A DNA stretch of 64,000 nucleotides from JAVBUY01 sp031552735 (GTDB taxonomy: Bacteria; Bacillota; Clostridia; Christensenellales; Aristaeellaceae): contig JAVBMF010000004.1 of assembly GCA_031552735.1 (NCBI GenBank), positions 26,654-90,653 on the forward strand, read 5' to 3'. Numbering within the stretch: position 1 is the first letter of the stretch; every line of letters starts with the position of its first letter. This document shows positions 26,678 to 36,299 of this stretch, one piece after another. The notes beneath the pieces are model-generated. The model was not told where the DNA came from and did no database searches. It saw only the letters and a list, made by a program, of their open reading frames with translations. The position numbers were made by a program, and so were the translations under genes.

Positions 26678-28432
26678 ATGAAAAGTTGGCTGCAGAACGC
26701 TGCCTATGCCGCAGTTTCCGCAGTGATGACGCTGGGGCTGTTGGCACAGTTTTCCAGCGCCGGGCTGGGCACGCACTACGTGCTGATCCTGTCGGTGTTC
26801 GCGGCCTGCTGGATGATGCTGCGGTTTTGCGCCGCGCGCGTTAGCCGCCGCGATGCCATAGCCTCGCTACTGTGGGGCGCGGGGCTTTCGCTGGCGTACC
26901 TGCTGGGCGCTGCGTGCAAGGTGGAGCAGGGGGTGCTGCCGCAAGTGCACTTCGTGCAGCTCATCGTGCGCTTTGTCAGCATGGCGCTGTTCTTTGGCGG
27001 CGCGCTGGGTTGCCTGCTGAGCTGGCAAGCGAAGTCCGAAATCCCGCAGCCACTAACCGACGCGCAGAACCGTCGTTGGTTCTTCGCGGCGTGGGCGGTG
27101 ATCGCGCTATGCTGGCTGCCATATTGGCTGACGATGTATCCCTGCGTGGTCAGCGGCGATACGCTGGTGCAGTACAATCAGATACTGACCGGGAATTTTA
27201 GCAATCACCATCCGGTTGCGCATACGCTGACGCTTGGGCTGTCCACGCGCATATCGGGCTGGCTGGGCGGCAGCGAGGCGCAGGGCTTTGCCGGGTACGC
27301 GCTGGTGCAGCTTGTCGGGCTGTCGGCGGTGTTGGCGTGGGTGGTGCTCAGCATTCGCCAGCGACTCAACGGCATCTGGGTGCCGCTGTTGGCGCTGGCC
27401 TACTGCGCGCTGAATCCCATCCATGCGGTATACGCCATCACGCTGTGGAAGGATATTCCCTTTAGCGCGCTGGTGACGTTGCTGGTGCTGATCCTGCTGC
27501 GCACCGCCGAAACGCGCGGCACATACCTTCGTTCGCGCGGCGCGTTCATTGGGCTGATCGCGGTGTTTGTGGGGCTGGTGTTTATGCGCACCAATGGCGT
27601 GCTGGTGGTGGTATGCGCGGCCATTGCGCTGGTCGCGTTCTGCGCGCCGTTACGGAAAAAGCTGGTTATCTCAACGGCGACGGTGCTGGCGGTGTATCTG
27701 CTGGTGCAGGGGCCACTGCTGTCCGCGCTTGGCATACCGCAGCCGCGCGCAATTGAGGCGTTTTGCATTCCCATGCAGCAGGTGGCCACGGTGGCGCAAA
27801 AAGATCTGCCCATGACCGAGGAACAGACGCAATTGCTTGAGCGTGTGCTGCCCGTCGAGGAGATCAAGCGGCAATACGACCCGATCCGCACAGACGCGAT
27901 TAAGTTCAGCCCGAAGTTCCAGTATGACGCGCTGCAAACGCATTTGGGCGACTACGTGAAACTTTGGGTGCAACTGGGCCTGCGCTATCCGGCGACGTAT
28001 CTGGAAGCCTACAATCTGCTGACGTACCGCTACTGGTACGCCGATCAGGTGGTGTACTTTGGCATCGGTCCCAATTACTCCGGTCAGCCTTGGAGCGATT
28101 TTGTAAAGAACAAGCCGCTTACTTCGGCGTTTTCGTTCCTGTGGCAGGTGGATATCGCCACTTGGTCCATCAAGCTGCCGATATTGTCGCTGCTGTTCAG
28201 CGAAGGTCTGCAAATATGGTATATTCTGGCCGCCGCCGCATGCCTGTGGGCGCGGCGCAAACCGCGCTATCTGCTGGCGCTGTTGCCGTTACTGTCGATC
28301 TGGGCGCAGATGATGTTGCTGACGCAGTACGCCGAAACCCGCTACATCTACTCCCTGTATTGCTGCTTACCGCTTTCTTTGGCGCTGATCGGCGTCGCCA
28401 AGCTGGAAAAACCTCGGACAAACCTTGACTAG
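26678..28432 (+). CDS. Large polytopic membrane protein, DUF6020-like
   Basis: This is a 584-residue protein with about 12 predicted helices. The segment YPCVVSGDTLVQYNQ followed by HHPVAHTL, between helices, resembles the D-x-x-x-Q and HP motifs of DUF6020 proteins. These look like GT-C glycosyltransferases using polyprenyl-linked sugars. A loop at about residues 355-430 (PQPRAIEAFCIPMQQ...) is probably outside. GGGGAGGCG precedes the ATG, one base after the scfB stop, so it is co-transcribed with scfB. It is not usually part of the SCIFF locus, as far as I recall, and a link to SCIFF export or modification is only a guess. Confidence 0.7.
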   Translation: MKSWLQNAAYAAVSAVMTLGLLAQFSSAGLGTHYVLILSVFAACWMMLRFCAARVSRRDAIASLLWGAGLSLAYLLGAACKVEQGVLPQVHFVQLIVRFVSMALFFGGALGCLLSWQAKSEIPQPLTDAQNRRWFFAAWAVIALCWLPYWLTMYPCVVSGDTLVQYNQILTGNFSNHHPVAHTLTLGLSTRISGWLGGSEAQGFAGYALVQLVGLSAVLAWVVLSIRQRLNGIWVPLLALAYCALNPIHAVYAITLWKDIPFSALVTLLVLILLRTAETRGTYLRSRGAFIGLIAVFVGLVFMRTNGVLVVVCAAIALVAFCAPLRKKLVISTATVLAVYLLVQGPLLSALGIPQPRAIEAFCIPMQQVATVAQKDLPMTEEQTQLLERVLPVEEIKRQYDPIRTDAIKFSPKFQYDALQTHLGDYVKLWVQLGLRYPATYLEAYNLLTYRYWYADQVVYFGIGPNYSGQPWSDFVKNKPLTSAFSFLWQVDIATWSIKLPILSLLFSEGLQIWYILAAAACLWARRKPRYLLALLPLLSIWAQMMLLTQYAETRYIYSLYCCLPLSLALIGVAKLEKPRTNLD

Positions 28433-28453
28433 TCCAAGAAAAGTGCGTATAAT
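28425..28453 (+). promoter_or_regulatory. Promoter for the small secreted gene and secDF
   Basis: TTGACT and TATAAT are separated by 17 bp. The -35 box lies in the last codons of the DUF6020-like gene. Confidence 0.78.
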
Positions 28454-28485
28454 CTTGACAGTTCGCGCGCTGAAAAAACACCATG

Positions 28486-28549
28486 CCACGAAAGGAGTTG
28501 AAGGGACATGCCCCTTCGCAAGACACTCCTTTTCGTGGCCGCTTTTTTT
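28486..28549 (+). promoter_or_regulatory. Hairpin enclosing the ribosome binding site and start codon
   Basis: CCACGAAAGGAG (28486-28497) pairs with CTCCTTTTCGTGG (28526-28538) with one bulged base. GAAGGG and CCCTTC form an inner stem, and T7 follows at 28543-28549. The AAAGGAG ribosome binding site is in the stem and the ATG at 28508 is in the loop. It has the form of an intrinsic terminator placed at the very start of a gene. Confidence 0.55.
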
Positions 28550-28876
28550 GCGTTTTTTGTGTGCATAGCGCTGCTTTTTGGCGGCGGAGACAGGCTGATT
28601 GCCACCGACGCGCCGCAGACGCCCATGGCGGAAGCAGCCGCGCTGCCCGCGTTGCCCGCGACGCTGGATGTCGCCGTTGATCGCGCCGCTTTACCCGGCG
28701 CGCCAGCGCGCACCGAGTCGGTCGGCCAGCGCCCCGCGCCGTGCGATATACCGCGCGGGCAGTGCGCGATCGCCGCGCGCGCGCCCCGGTGCGACGCCAA
28801 CGGCAATGTGCTGTGCGCGTTACGCTATAGTCGGTCGGTGTATGCCGCCTTTGCGCTGGGGGACATGCCCGGATAG
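28508..28876 (+). CDS. Small secreted or anchored protein with four C-terminal cysteines
   Basis: This 122-residue protein has a basic start and one hydrophobic segment (about 7-24), either a signal peptide or a membrane anchor. An Ala/Pro-rich stretch follows, then a C-terminal part with cysteines at 79, 86, 95 and 103, a spacing suited to two disulfides. I recognise no family. It lies between the DUF6020-like gene and secD, where conserved Clostridial loci normally have nothing. Its ribosome binding site is sequestered in a hairpin. It could be an artefact of a terminator with an open frame, but the signal-like N-terminus argues for a gene. Confidence 0.5.
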   Translation: MPLRKTLLFVAAFFAFFVCIALLFGGGDRLIATDAPQTPMAEAAALPALPATLDVAVDRAALPGAPARTESVGQRPAPCDIPRGQCAIAARAPRCDANGNVLCALRYSRSVYAAFALGDMPG

Positions 28877-28932
28877 CGCCGCGCATGCATCACCGGCGAT
28901 CTCATTACATTACAACGAGGGGGAAAACGGAA

Positions 28933-30198
28933 ATGGCCAAGAAAAAGATTACCCACCGCAGGCGCAACAGCATTGTGTCGCTGCTGGTGGTGGTGGTCCT
29001 CATTTGCGTCGTAGGGTTTGTGGCGCTTAACGGCTTTGGCCGCGGCTTTATGGTGCACTACCTCAAGCCGTGGGGCGAAGCCATCAGCCTGGGTCTGGAC
29101 CTGCGCGGCGGTGTGTACACCGTGTATCAGGCCAAACAGCCCACCGACGGCGGAGACTTTGGCACGCTGCTGGACGGCACCATTCGTGTGCTGGGCAACC
29201 GCCTGACCAATCAGGGCTTTACCGAGGCGACGGTCACCAAGCAGGGCGCCGATCGCATCCGCATCGAGATTCCCGATGTGCAGGACCCCAACGAGATCCT
29301 GCGCATCATCGGCACGCCCGCGCACCTGGAGTTTGTCGGCCCGGATGGCGTGATCATCATGGAGGGCAAGGATGTGCGTACTGCCGAGCCGGTGTTCGGC
29401 GGCGAGGACAACCAGCCCGTGGTTTCCTTTACGCTGACAGAGGAGGGCAAGCAGCTCTTTGCCGAAGCGACCAGCAAATTCCTCGGCCAGGTGATCTCCA
29501 TCAAGCTGGACGGTGAGGTCATCACCGCGCCGACCGTGCAGTCGGTGATCGCCACCGGTTCGGGCATCATTCAGGGTCAGCGCAGCGTAGACGAGGCCAA
29601 GCAGTTGGCGATGCTGATCCAGTCCGGCGCGCTGCCGCTGGATATCGAGCAGCTGGAGGTATCCGCGATTTCTGCGACGCTGGGTGTCGAGGCGCTGGAT
29701 AAGGCACTGCTGGCCGGATTCATCGGCCTCGGACTGGTGATGCTGTTCATGCTGATCCGCTATCGCCTGCCCGGCTTGGTCGCCGACTTGGCGCTGACGG
29801 TGTACATCCTGATCGTTACCTTCCTGCTGGCAGTCACCGAAGCGCAGCTGACGCTGCCCGGCGTGGCGGGTATCGTATTGGGCATCGGCATGGCGGTGGA
29901 CGCCAACGTCATCATCTTTGAACGCTTCCGCGAGGAGATTCGCAACGGCCGTCCGTTGCGCGCGGCGGTCAAGGCTGGCTTCCAAAACGCGCTGTCTGCC
30001 ATTATTGACTCCAACATCACCACGGTCATCGCCGCACTGGTGCTGCTGGGCTTTGGCACCGGCTCGATCAAGGGCTTTGCGGTGACGCTGATCATCGGCG
30101 TGCTGACCAGCATGTTCACGGCGGTGTTCGTGTCGCGCTGGCTGCTGAATCTGGTGGTCGACCTGGGCTTTGAGAATCAAAAGCTCTACACGAAGTAA
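28933..30198 (+). CDS. secD: Protein translocase subunit SecD
   Basis: This 421-residue protein has an N-terminal helix (about 16-38), the conserved SLGLDLRGGVY, a periplasmic-side domain and five C-terminal helices. The RND-type motif GIVLGIGMAVDANVIIFERFREE lies among them. With SecF it uses the proton or sodium gradient to pull proteins out of SecYEG. GAGGGGG precedes the ATG at 28933. The gene is shorter than the 600-residue proteobacterial form, as usual in Clostridia. secF follows after 12 bp. Confidence 0.96.
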   Translation: MAKKKITHRRRNSIVSLLVVVVLICVVGFVALNGFGRGFMVHYLKPWGEAISLGLDLRGGVYTVYQAKQPTDGGDFGTLLDGTIRVLGNRLTNQGFTEATVTKQGADRIRIEIPDVQDPNEILRIIGTPAHLEFVGPDGVIIMEGKDVRTAEPVFGGEDNQPVVSFTLTEEGKQLFAEATSKFLGQVISIKLDGEVITAPTVQSVIATGSGIIQGQRSVDEAKQLAMLIQSGALPLDIEQLEVSAISATLGVEALDKALLAGFIGLGLVMLFMLIRYRLPGLVADLALTVYILIVTFLLAVTEAQLTLPGVAGIVLGIGMAVDANVIIFERFREEIRNGRPLRAAVKAGFQNALSAIIDSNITTVIAALVLLGFGTGSIKGFAVTLIIGVLTSMFTAVFVSRWLLNLVVDLGFENQKLYTK

Positions 30199-30210
30199 GG
30201 AGGAGCAACC

Positions 30211-31128
30211 ATGAAAACACCTTTTCAACATCGGGCAAAAATTTGCCTCATGATCTCCGGTGCGATCATTCTGGTTGCGCTCATCCTGTCCATCGCAGGC
30301 TATGGGCTGAACCTGGGTATCGACTTTACCGGCGGCATCATCCTCAAGTACGAGATGAATCAGGAATTTGACGTCAATGACGTGCGCGGAGCGCTGGTCG
30401 CGCAGGGCATCACCGAATCACAGATCGCCAAGGCTGGCGAGGCGCAGACCGAAGCACAGATTCGCATCAAGGACGTGGGCAACCCCGACCAAGTGCGTGA
30501 GCAGTTTGAAACCACGATGAAAGAAAAGTACCCTAACCTGGCCTATGAGTCGGTGGAGCGTGTTGGCGCGGTGGCCGGTCGTGACCTGATCAGCAACGCG
30601 ATCAAGAGCATTCTGGTCGCCTTCGCGCTGATGCTGGTCTATATCGCCATTCGCTTTGACCTCTTTTCGGGCATGGCGGCGGTGTTCGGCATCATCCATG
30701 ACGTGCTGCTGATGATCAGCGCCATGGTGCTGCTGCGCGCTTTTATCCAGATCAACTCAACTTTCATCGCGGCGATGCTGACCATTGTTGGCTACTCGAT
30801 CAACAACACGATCGTGATCTTCGACCGCATCCGCGAGAACAGCCACAAACCCGCGGCGCGCACCATGGACCGCAACACGCTGACTGAGCATTCGGTCAAA
30901 GAGTCGCTGACGCGCACCATCAACACCACGCTGACCACGATGATTACCACCGTGCTGCTCTATGCGCTGGGCGTGGAATCGGTCAAGGAGTTCTCGCTGC
31001 CGCTGATTATCGGCATGCTGGCGGGCATCTACTCTTCGAACCTGATCAACGGCTATGTATGGGCATGGCTGCTGGGTCTGCGCGGCAAGAAAAAGAAGGG
31101 CGGCACTGTGCAGCCCAAGCGCGCGTAA
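30211..31128 (+). CDS. secF: Protein translocase subunit SecF
   Basis: This 305-residue protein has six helices. It starts with KICLMISGAIILVAL, the family motif LGIDFTGGIIL, an exoplasmic domain and the C-terminal motif IVGYSINNTIVIFDRIREN. It pairs with SecD. AGGAGG precedes the ATG. The tail GKKKKGGTVQPKRA is basic, as expected for a cytoplasmic end. Confidence 0.96.
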   Translation: MKTPFQHRAKICLMISGAIILVALILSIAGYGLNLGIDFTGGIILKYEMNQEFDVNDVRGALVAQGITESQIAKAGEAQTEAQIRIKDVGNPDQVREQFETTMKEKYPNLAYESVERVGAVAGRDLISNAIKSILVAFALMLVYIAIRFDLFSGMAAVFGIIHDVLLMISAMVLLRAFIQINSTFIAAMLTIVGYSINNTIVIFDRIRENSHKPAARTMDRNTLTEHSVKESLTRTINTTLTTMITTVLLYALGVESVKEFSLPLIIGMLAGIYSSNLINGYVWAWLLGLRGKKKKGGTVQPKRA

Positions 31129-31145
31129 AGTTTTACAACCGTTTA

Positions 31146-31190
31146 TGGAGCCTTTTCGGCGGTTCGCGCCGGAGAGGCTCCATCCCATTT
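31146..31190 (+). terminator. Terminator after secF
   Basis: TGGAGCC (31146-31152) and GGCTCCA (31176-31182) enclose an inner GGCG/CGCC stem, followed after a few bases by five T. Confidence 0.6.
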
Positions 31191-31211
31191 TTATGAGCGA
31201 GGGGCGGAACC

Positions 31212-33599
31212 ATGATACGGTTTCTACAGAAGAGCGAGCAAGAAGCGCCGCAGGCACTGCTGGAAATGGGGCTGGACGAGCGCCTAGCGCGACTGCTGGC
31301 CATGCGCGGCATCGACACCGAGGAGGCGGCCAAGGCGTTCCTGTCGCCTTCGCTTGCGCAGCTGCACGACCCCATGCTGATGCCCGATATGGCGGCGGCG
31401 GTGGCGCTGATCCGCCAGGTGATCGCCGACGGCGGGCGCATCGTGATCTATGGTGACTACGACGTGGACGGCGTAACCGCCACCGCTATTTTGCTAACCT
31501 ATCTGCGTAAGCAGGGCGCTAAAGCCGACTTTTACATCCCGGCGCGCCATGGCGAGGGGTATGGCCTGAATATCCCGGCGGTCGAGAAGATCGCAGGCGA
31601 GGCGCAACTGCTGATCACGGTGGATTGCGGCATCACCTCGGTGGCGGAAGTGAAGCGTGCCGGGGAATTGGGGCTGGCGGTGATCGTCACCGACCATCAC
31701 CAGACCGGGCAGGAGTTGCCGCCCGCCGCCGCAATCTTAAACCCTTTGCTGGGCGGCTATCCGTTTGGCAGACTGTGCGGCGCGGGCGTCGCGCTAAAGC
31801 TGGTGCAGGCGATGGGCGGCATCGAGGCGGTGACGCCGCTGCTTGACCTGGCGGCACTGGCCACCATTGCGGACATCGTGCCGCTGCTCGGTGAAAACCG
31901 CGTGATTGTCGCCGAGGGGTTGAAGCTGCTGCGCGAGGCCAAGCGACCGGGGCTACAGGCGCTGATGCAAGCCGCCGGGGTCGATCCGGCCAAGCTGTCG
32001 GCGGGGCAGGTGGGCTTCCAGCTCGCGCCGCGCATCAACGCGGGCGGGCGGCTGAGCGACGCTGCGCGCGGTGTGGAACTGCTGACCACGCGCGATGCGC
32101 AAGCGGCGCAGCGCATCGCCCAAGCACTGGACGAAGAGAATGTGGCGCGCCAGCGGGTGGAGCAGCATATTCTGGAAGAAGCCGAGGCCATGTTGCCTGC
32201 CGAGGTGGATTTTCTCACAGATCGCGTTATCCTGCTGTGCAAAGCGGGCTGGAACGCGGGGGTGATCGGTCTGGTCGCCTCGCGTTTGGTCGAGAAATAC
32301 CGCTGGCCAGTGCTGCTGCTGGCGCGCGATGGCGACGTGTGCGTGGGTTCGGCGCGCTCTATTCCGGGCATCAATATCCACGCGGCGCTGTATGGCTGTC
32401 GCGAGCTGTTCCTGCGCTTTGGTGGGCACGCGCAGGCCGCCGGATTGACCATGCAGGCCGCATCGTTGCCGGAACTAAAAAAGCGGCTGAGCGCCGCGAT
32501 TTCCGCGCAAGCGGCGCCGGACACCTTCCTGCCCACCGAGCTGTATGATCTGGAGTTGACGCTGGCCGAGGTCACCGAGCCGCTGGTGATGAAGCTGGAA
32601 CAGCTGCAACCGACCGGTTTTGGCAATCCCGCGCCGGTGTTCTGCGTGCGCGGCGCATCCCCGGTGGAGCCGCGCGCCATTGGCAAGGACGGCGCGCACC
32701 TAAAGATGCTGCTGTCACAGGACGGCGAGGTGCGCGACGCGGTGGCATTCCGCATGGGCGCACGCGTGGGTGACCTGCCGGAGCGTGTGGACGCGCTGTT
32801 TTCGCCGGGCATCAACGCATGGCAGGACAAGCGCACCGTGCAGTGCGAGGTCAAGCAGTTGGCGCCGCATGCCGCCGCGAAAGCGTTTCTGGCTGCATGC
32901 GCAGGCAGGCAACGCACATTTTTACGTGCAATTTCCCAGGAAATACTCTATAATTATACTGTTACCCCTTCGGAAACTGCGGTTGAGCGCGTCAAGGCGC
33001 TGTCTACCGACGCGCTGGATATGGCGCTGCGCGATGCCTTTGCCGAAGGGGCACAGGGCACGCTGCTCATCGTGCATACGCTGCCCGCGCTGCGCAAATG
33101 GACAGTGCGGCTGGCGGTGATGGGCGCGCCGCTGACGTACCAAATGGGTTTTTCCGGCGATCCGCGCATGTTCCATACGCTATGTGCCGCGCCGGACTGG
33201 CACAAACTAACGCGCGCGCCCAAACGGATCGTCTTGCTCGATGGGGCGTATCATCCGGCGCTGTTGGCCGATCTGGCGCGCAGATTCCCGGACACGGAGC
33301 TGCTGATGGACAAGGACGCCGGACCGTTGCGCGCGCAGGCCGTCGCGGAGGCGCTGCCCACCGACGAGCAGTTGCGCGACGTCTATCGCGCACTGCGCGA
33401 TTTACCGCAGGCTACGGAGGCGGCGCTGGCGGAAAAGACTGGACTTTCGCCGGAGCTGCTGTGTGTGGCGCTCACCGTGCTGGATGAGCTGAAATTGCTA
33501 TCCTTTGCACCCGAGCCATGGCAGCTAAAACTGCTGCCTTCGCACAAGGTGGAGCTGACCGACAGCGTGCTGCTGACCACACTGCGCGCACAATCCTGA
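31212..33599 (+). CDS. recJ: Single-stranded-DNA-specific exonuclease RecJ
   Basis: This 795-residue DHH-family nuclease degrades single-stranded DNA 5' to 3' during recombination and repair. The metal motifs are visible: DYDVDGVTA, the DCG of ITVDCGITS, TDHHQTG and the DHHA1 motif GGHAQAAG. The C-terminal 220 residues, beyond the OB-fold region, form the extension common in Firmicutes. In many Clostridia apt lies between recJ and rel; here it does not. The ATG follows GAGGGGCGG. Confidence 0.95.
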   Translation: MIRFLQKSEQEAPQALLEMGLDERLARLLAMRGIDTEEAAKAFLSPSLAQLHDPMLMPDMAAAVALIRQVIADGGRIVIYGDYDVDGVTATAILLTYLRKQGAKADFYIPARHGEGYGLNIPAVEKIAGEAQLLITVDCGITSVAEVKRAGELGLAVIVTDHHQTGQELPPAAAILNPLLGGYPFGRLCGAGVALKLVQAMGGIEAVTPLLDLAALATIADIVPLLGENRVIVAEGLKLLREAKRPGLQALMQAAGVDPAKLSAGQVGFQLAPRINAGGRLSDAARGVELLTTRDAQAAQRIAQALDEENVARQRVEQHILEEAEAMLPAEVDFLTDRVILLCKAGWNAGVIGLVASRLVEKYRWPVLLLARDGDVCVGSARSIPGINIHAALYGCRELFLRFGGHAQAAGLTMQAASLPELKKRLSAAISAQAAPDTFLPTELYDLELTLAEVTEPLVMKLEQLQPTGFGNPAPVFCVRGASPVEPRAIGKDGAHLKMLLSQDGEVRDAVAFRMGARVGDLPERVDALFSPGINAWQDKRTVQCEVKQLAPHAAAKAFLAACAGRQRTFLRAISQEILYNYTVTPSETAVERVKALSTDALDMALRDAFAEGAQGTLLIVHTLPALRKWTVRLAVMGAPLTYQMGFSGDPRMFHTLCAAPDWHKLTRAPKRIVLLDGAYHPALLADLARRFPDTELLMDKDAGPLRAQAVAEALPTDEQLRDVYRALRDLPQATEAALAEKTGLSPELLCVALTVLDELKLLSFAPEPWQLKLLPSHKVELTDSVLLTTLRAQS

Positions 33600-33631
33600 A
33601 CCAAGCATGAGAACCGAAAGGAGGGGAGCCC

Positions 33632-35824
33632 ATGAAAAGCAATAGCGAAGTGCTGCGTCTTGACGAGCTCCTCGCCAAGGTTTCCAAATATCACCCGCAG
33701 GCTGATCTGGACCTAGTGACCAAGGCGTACCACTTCTCGCAAGAAGCGCACAAGGAGCAGACCCGTAAATCCGGCGAGCCGTACTTCGTGCATCCCAGCA
33801 TTGTGGCGGGCATTTTGGCCGACCTGATGCTGGACGGCGCGACCATTGCCGCTGGGCTGCTGCATGATACCGTGGAGGACTGCGAAGGCGTCACGCTGAT
33901 GACCATCGAGAAGGAGTTTGGCGCGGAGGTCGCCGCGCTGGTCGATGGCGTGACCAAGCTGGGTCGGCTGGAGTTCACCAGCCGCGAGGAACAGCAAGCC
34001 GAATCACTGCGCAAGATGATTCTGGCGATGTCCAAGGACATCCGCGTGGTGCTGATCAAGCTGGCGGATCGTTTGCACAACATGCGCACGCTGAAATTCC
34101 AATCGCCGGAGAAGCAGAAGGCCATCGCGCGCGAGACGCTGGATATCTACGCGCCGCTGGCGCACCGTCTGGGCGTCTATACCATCAAGCAGGAATTAGA
34201 GGACCTGTGTCTGCGCTACCTTGAGCCCGAGGAATATACCGCGCTGATCCAGAAGATCGGCATGCGCCGGGCAGAGCGTGAGGATTCGATCCGCTTGGTC
34301 ATTCAGCAGCTCAACCAGAAGATCGGCGAGCTGGGCATCAAGTGCGAAATCGACGGCCGTCCCAAGCATTTCTACAGCATCTATAAAAAGATGGTGCTGC
34401 AAAACAAGCCCTTTGAGCAAATCTACGACCTGATCGCTATCCGTGTGCTGGTGGATACCGTGCCCGACTGCTACGCGGTGCTGGGCATCGTGCACACGCT
34501 GTGGAAGCAGGTGCCCAACCGCTTCAAGGACTATATCTCCACGCCAAAACCCAATATGTATCAATCGCTGCACACCACCGTGGTGGGGCAGAACGGCATG
34601 CCCTTCGAGGTGCAGATCCGCACTTGGGAAATGCACCGCATGGCGGAGTTCGGCATCGCGGCGCATTGGCGCTACAAAGAAGGCAAGCAGGCCGGCGGCG
34701 AGCTGGACAAGAAGCTGTACTGGCTGCGCCAGATCATGGACTGGCAGACCGACACGCACGACTCGCGTGAATTTGTGGACTCGCTAAAGGTCGATTTGTT
34801 CAGCGAGGAAGTGTTTGTCTTTACGCCCAAGGGCGACATCCTCGACCTGCCGCGCGGCGCGACACCCATCGACTTTGCCTATCGCATCCACAGCGCGGTG
34901 GGCAACAAGTGCACCGGCGCGAAGGTCAATAGCCGCATGGTGCCCATCGACACAGAGCTGAAAACCGGCGACTTTGTCGAGATCATTACACAAAACAATG
35001 CCAAGGGTCCCAGCATGGACTGGCTGAAAATCGTCAAGACCGCGCAGGCCAAGGCCAAGATTCGCGCGTTCTTTAAGCGTGAGCTGAAGGAAGAGAATGT
35101 CGTCAAGGGCCGCAGCATGCTGGAGCACGAGGCCAAGCGCATGGCCACCAACCTGCCCGCGCTAATCAAAAACGAATACGTCGAGCCGCTGCTGAAAAAG
35201 TATGCTTTCTTCGATATCGACGACATCTACGCGGCGGTCGGCTTTGGCGCGCTGGCATCTGCGCACGTCATCGCGCGACTGATGGACGAACAGCGCAAGC
35301 ACGAGAAACCGGTCGCGCCTAAGATCGTCGAGGAGGCGCACGAGGAGCGTCCACAGCCGCCGCGTCCGCAGGCGCACAGCGATCAGGGCATCTTTGTGCG
35401 CGGCGAACCAGGCATGCTGGTGCGCTTTGCCAAGTGTTGCAGCCCACTGCCCGGCGACGAGATTGTTGGCTACATCACGCGCGGCCGCGGTGTCACCGTG
35501 CACAAGGCCGACTGCATCAACATGATTTCCGAGGTCGATCAGGATCGGCTGGTCGAGGTGTCCTGGGATCAGGAAGCCAAGTCGCAGTTCTCCGGCACGA
35601 TCCAGATCATCTCCTATGACCGCGACGGACTGTTGGCCGATCTGGTGCTGGCCATCAGCAGCCTAAAGGTCACGATGTCCGCGATCTCCGCCAAGAAGAA
35701 CAAGAACCAGACCTGCACGATCACCGTGACGCTGGAGGTTGAGAACCGCATGGAGCTGGACAAGGTGATCAAGCAGTTGTCCAAGCGGTCGGATATCGTG
35801 GAGATTTACAGACTCAGTACCTGA
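33632..35824 (+). CDS. rel: Bifunctional (p)ppGpp synthetase/hydrolase Rel
   Basis: This 730-residue enzyme sets the level of the stringent-response alarmone. Domains in order are HD hydrolase ([10 protein letters not shown] near residue 78), synthetase (about 230-350, [12 protein letters not shown]), TGS (about 395-455, [25 protein letters not shown]), a central region, and a C-terminal ACT domain (from about 655). Both catalytic centres look intact, so it should make and degrade (p)ppGpp. AAAGGAGGGG precedes the ATG. dtd follows after 16 bp, the usual order. Confidence 0.96.
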   Translation: MKSNSEVLRLDELLAKVSKYHPQADLDLVTKAYHFSQEAHKEQTRKSGEPYFVHPSIVAGILADLMLDGATIAAGLLHDTVEDCEGVTLMTIEKEFGAEVAALVDGVTKLGRLEFTSREEQQAESLRKMILAMSKDIRVVLIKLADRLHNMRTLKFQSPEKQKAIARETLDIYAPLAHRLGVYTIKQELEDLCLRYLEPEEYTALIQKIGMRRAEREDSIRLVIQQLNQKIGELGIKCEIDGRPKHFYSIYKKMVLQNKPFEQIYDLIAIRVLVDTVPDCYAVLGIVHTLWKQVPNRFKDYISTPKPNMYQSLHTTVVGQNGMPFEVQIRTWEMHRMAEFGIAAHWRYKEGKQAGGELDKKLYWLRQIMDWQTDTHDSREFVDSLKVDLFSEEVFVFTPKGDILDLPRGATPIDFAYRIHSAVGNKCTGAKVNSRMVPIDTELKTGDFVEIITQNNAKGPSMDWLKIVKTAQAKAKIRAFFKRELKEENVVKGRSMLEHEAKRMATNLPALIKNEYVEPLLKKYAFFDIDDIYAAVGFGALASAHVIARLMDEQRKHEKPVAPKIVEEAHEERPQPPRPQAHSDQGIFVRGEPGMLVRFAKCCSPLPGDEIVGYITRGRGVTVHKADCINMISEVDQDRLVEVSWDQEAKSQFSGTIQIISYDRDGLLADLVLAISSLKVTMSAISAKKNKNQTCTITVTLEVENRMELDKVIKQLSKRSDIVEIYRLST

Positions 35825-35840
35825 TCAAAGGAGCATCCCC

Positions 35841-36290
35841 ATGCGAGCAGTCATTCAGCGAGTTTCCGAAGCTTCGGTGCAGGTCGATGGGCGCGTCATC
35901 GGTCAAATTGGCAAGGGACTGTTGGTGCTGCTCGGCGTGGAGCAGGGCGACACCGACGCCGACATGCAATATTGCGTGGAAAAAACCGCACACTTACGTA
36001 TCTTCGAGGATGACGAGGGCAAGATGAATCGCTCGGTGATGGACGAGGGCGGCGCGGTGCTGGTGGTGTCGCAGTTCACGCTGTGCGGCGACGTGCGCAA
36101 GGGGTGCAGACCGAGCTTCATCACCGCCGCGCGGCCAGAGGAAGCCATCCCGCGCTACGCGGCGTACTGCGCCGCGCTACAGGCGCTGGGGCTGCCGGTT
36201 AAAACCGGCGAGTTCCAGGCCGATATGCGGGTGTCGCTGGTCAACGATGGGCCGGTTACGATCATCCTCGACAGCAGAAAGACCCTATAG
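35841..36290 (+). CDS. dtd: D-aminoacyl-tRNA deacylase
   Basis: This 149-residue enzyme removes D-amino acids from mischarged tRNA. The family motifs [17 protein letters not shown] (with the SQF substrate residues) and the C-terminal [11 protein letters not shown] (GP) are present. The length is normal. AAAGGAG precedes the ATG. It is between rel and hemZ, probably in one operon. Confidence 0.96.
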   Translation: MRAVIQRVSEASVQVDGRVIGQIGKGLLVLLGVEQGDTDADMQYCVEKTAHLRIFEDDEGKMNRSVMDEGGAVLVVSQFTLCGDVRKGCRPSFITAARPEEAIPRYAAYCAALQALGLPVKTGEFQADMRVSLVNDGPVTIILDSRKTL

Positions 36291-36299
36291 GAGGCCGAT

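Noticed and set aside
28825..30231. Minus-strand open frame covering secD
   Set aside because: It is an antisense shadow with repeated His and Gln codons; secD on the other strand is certain.
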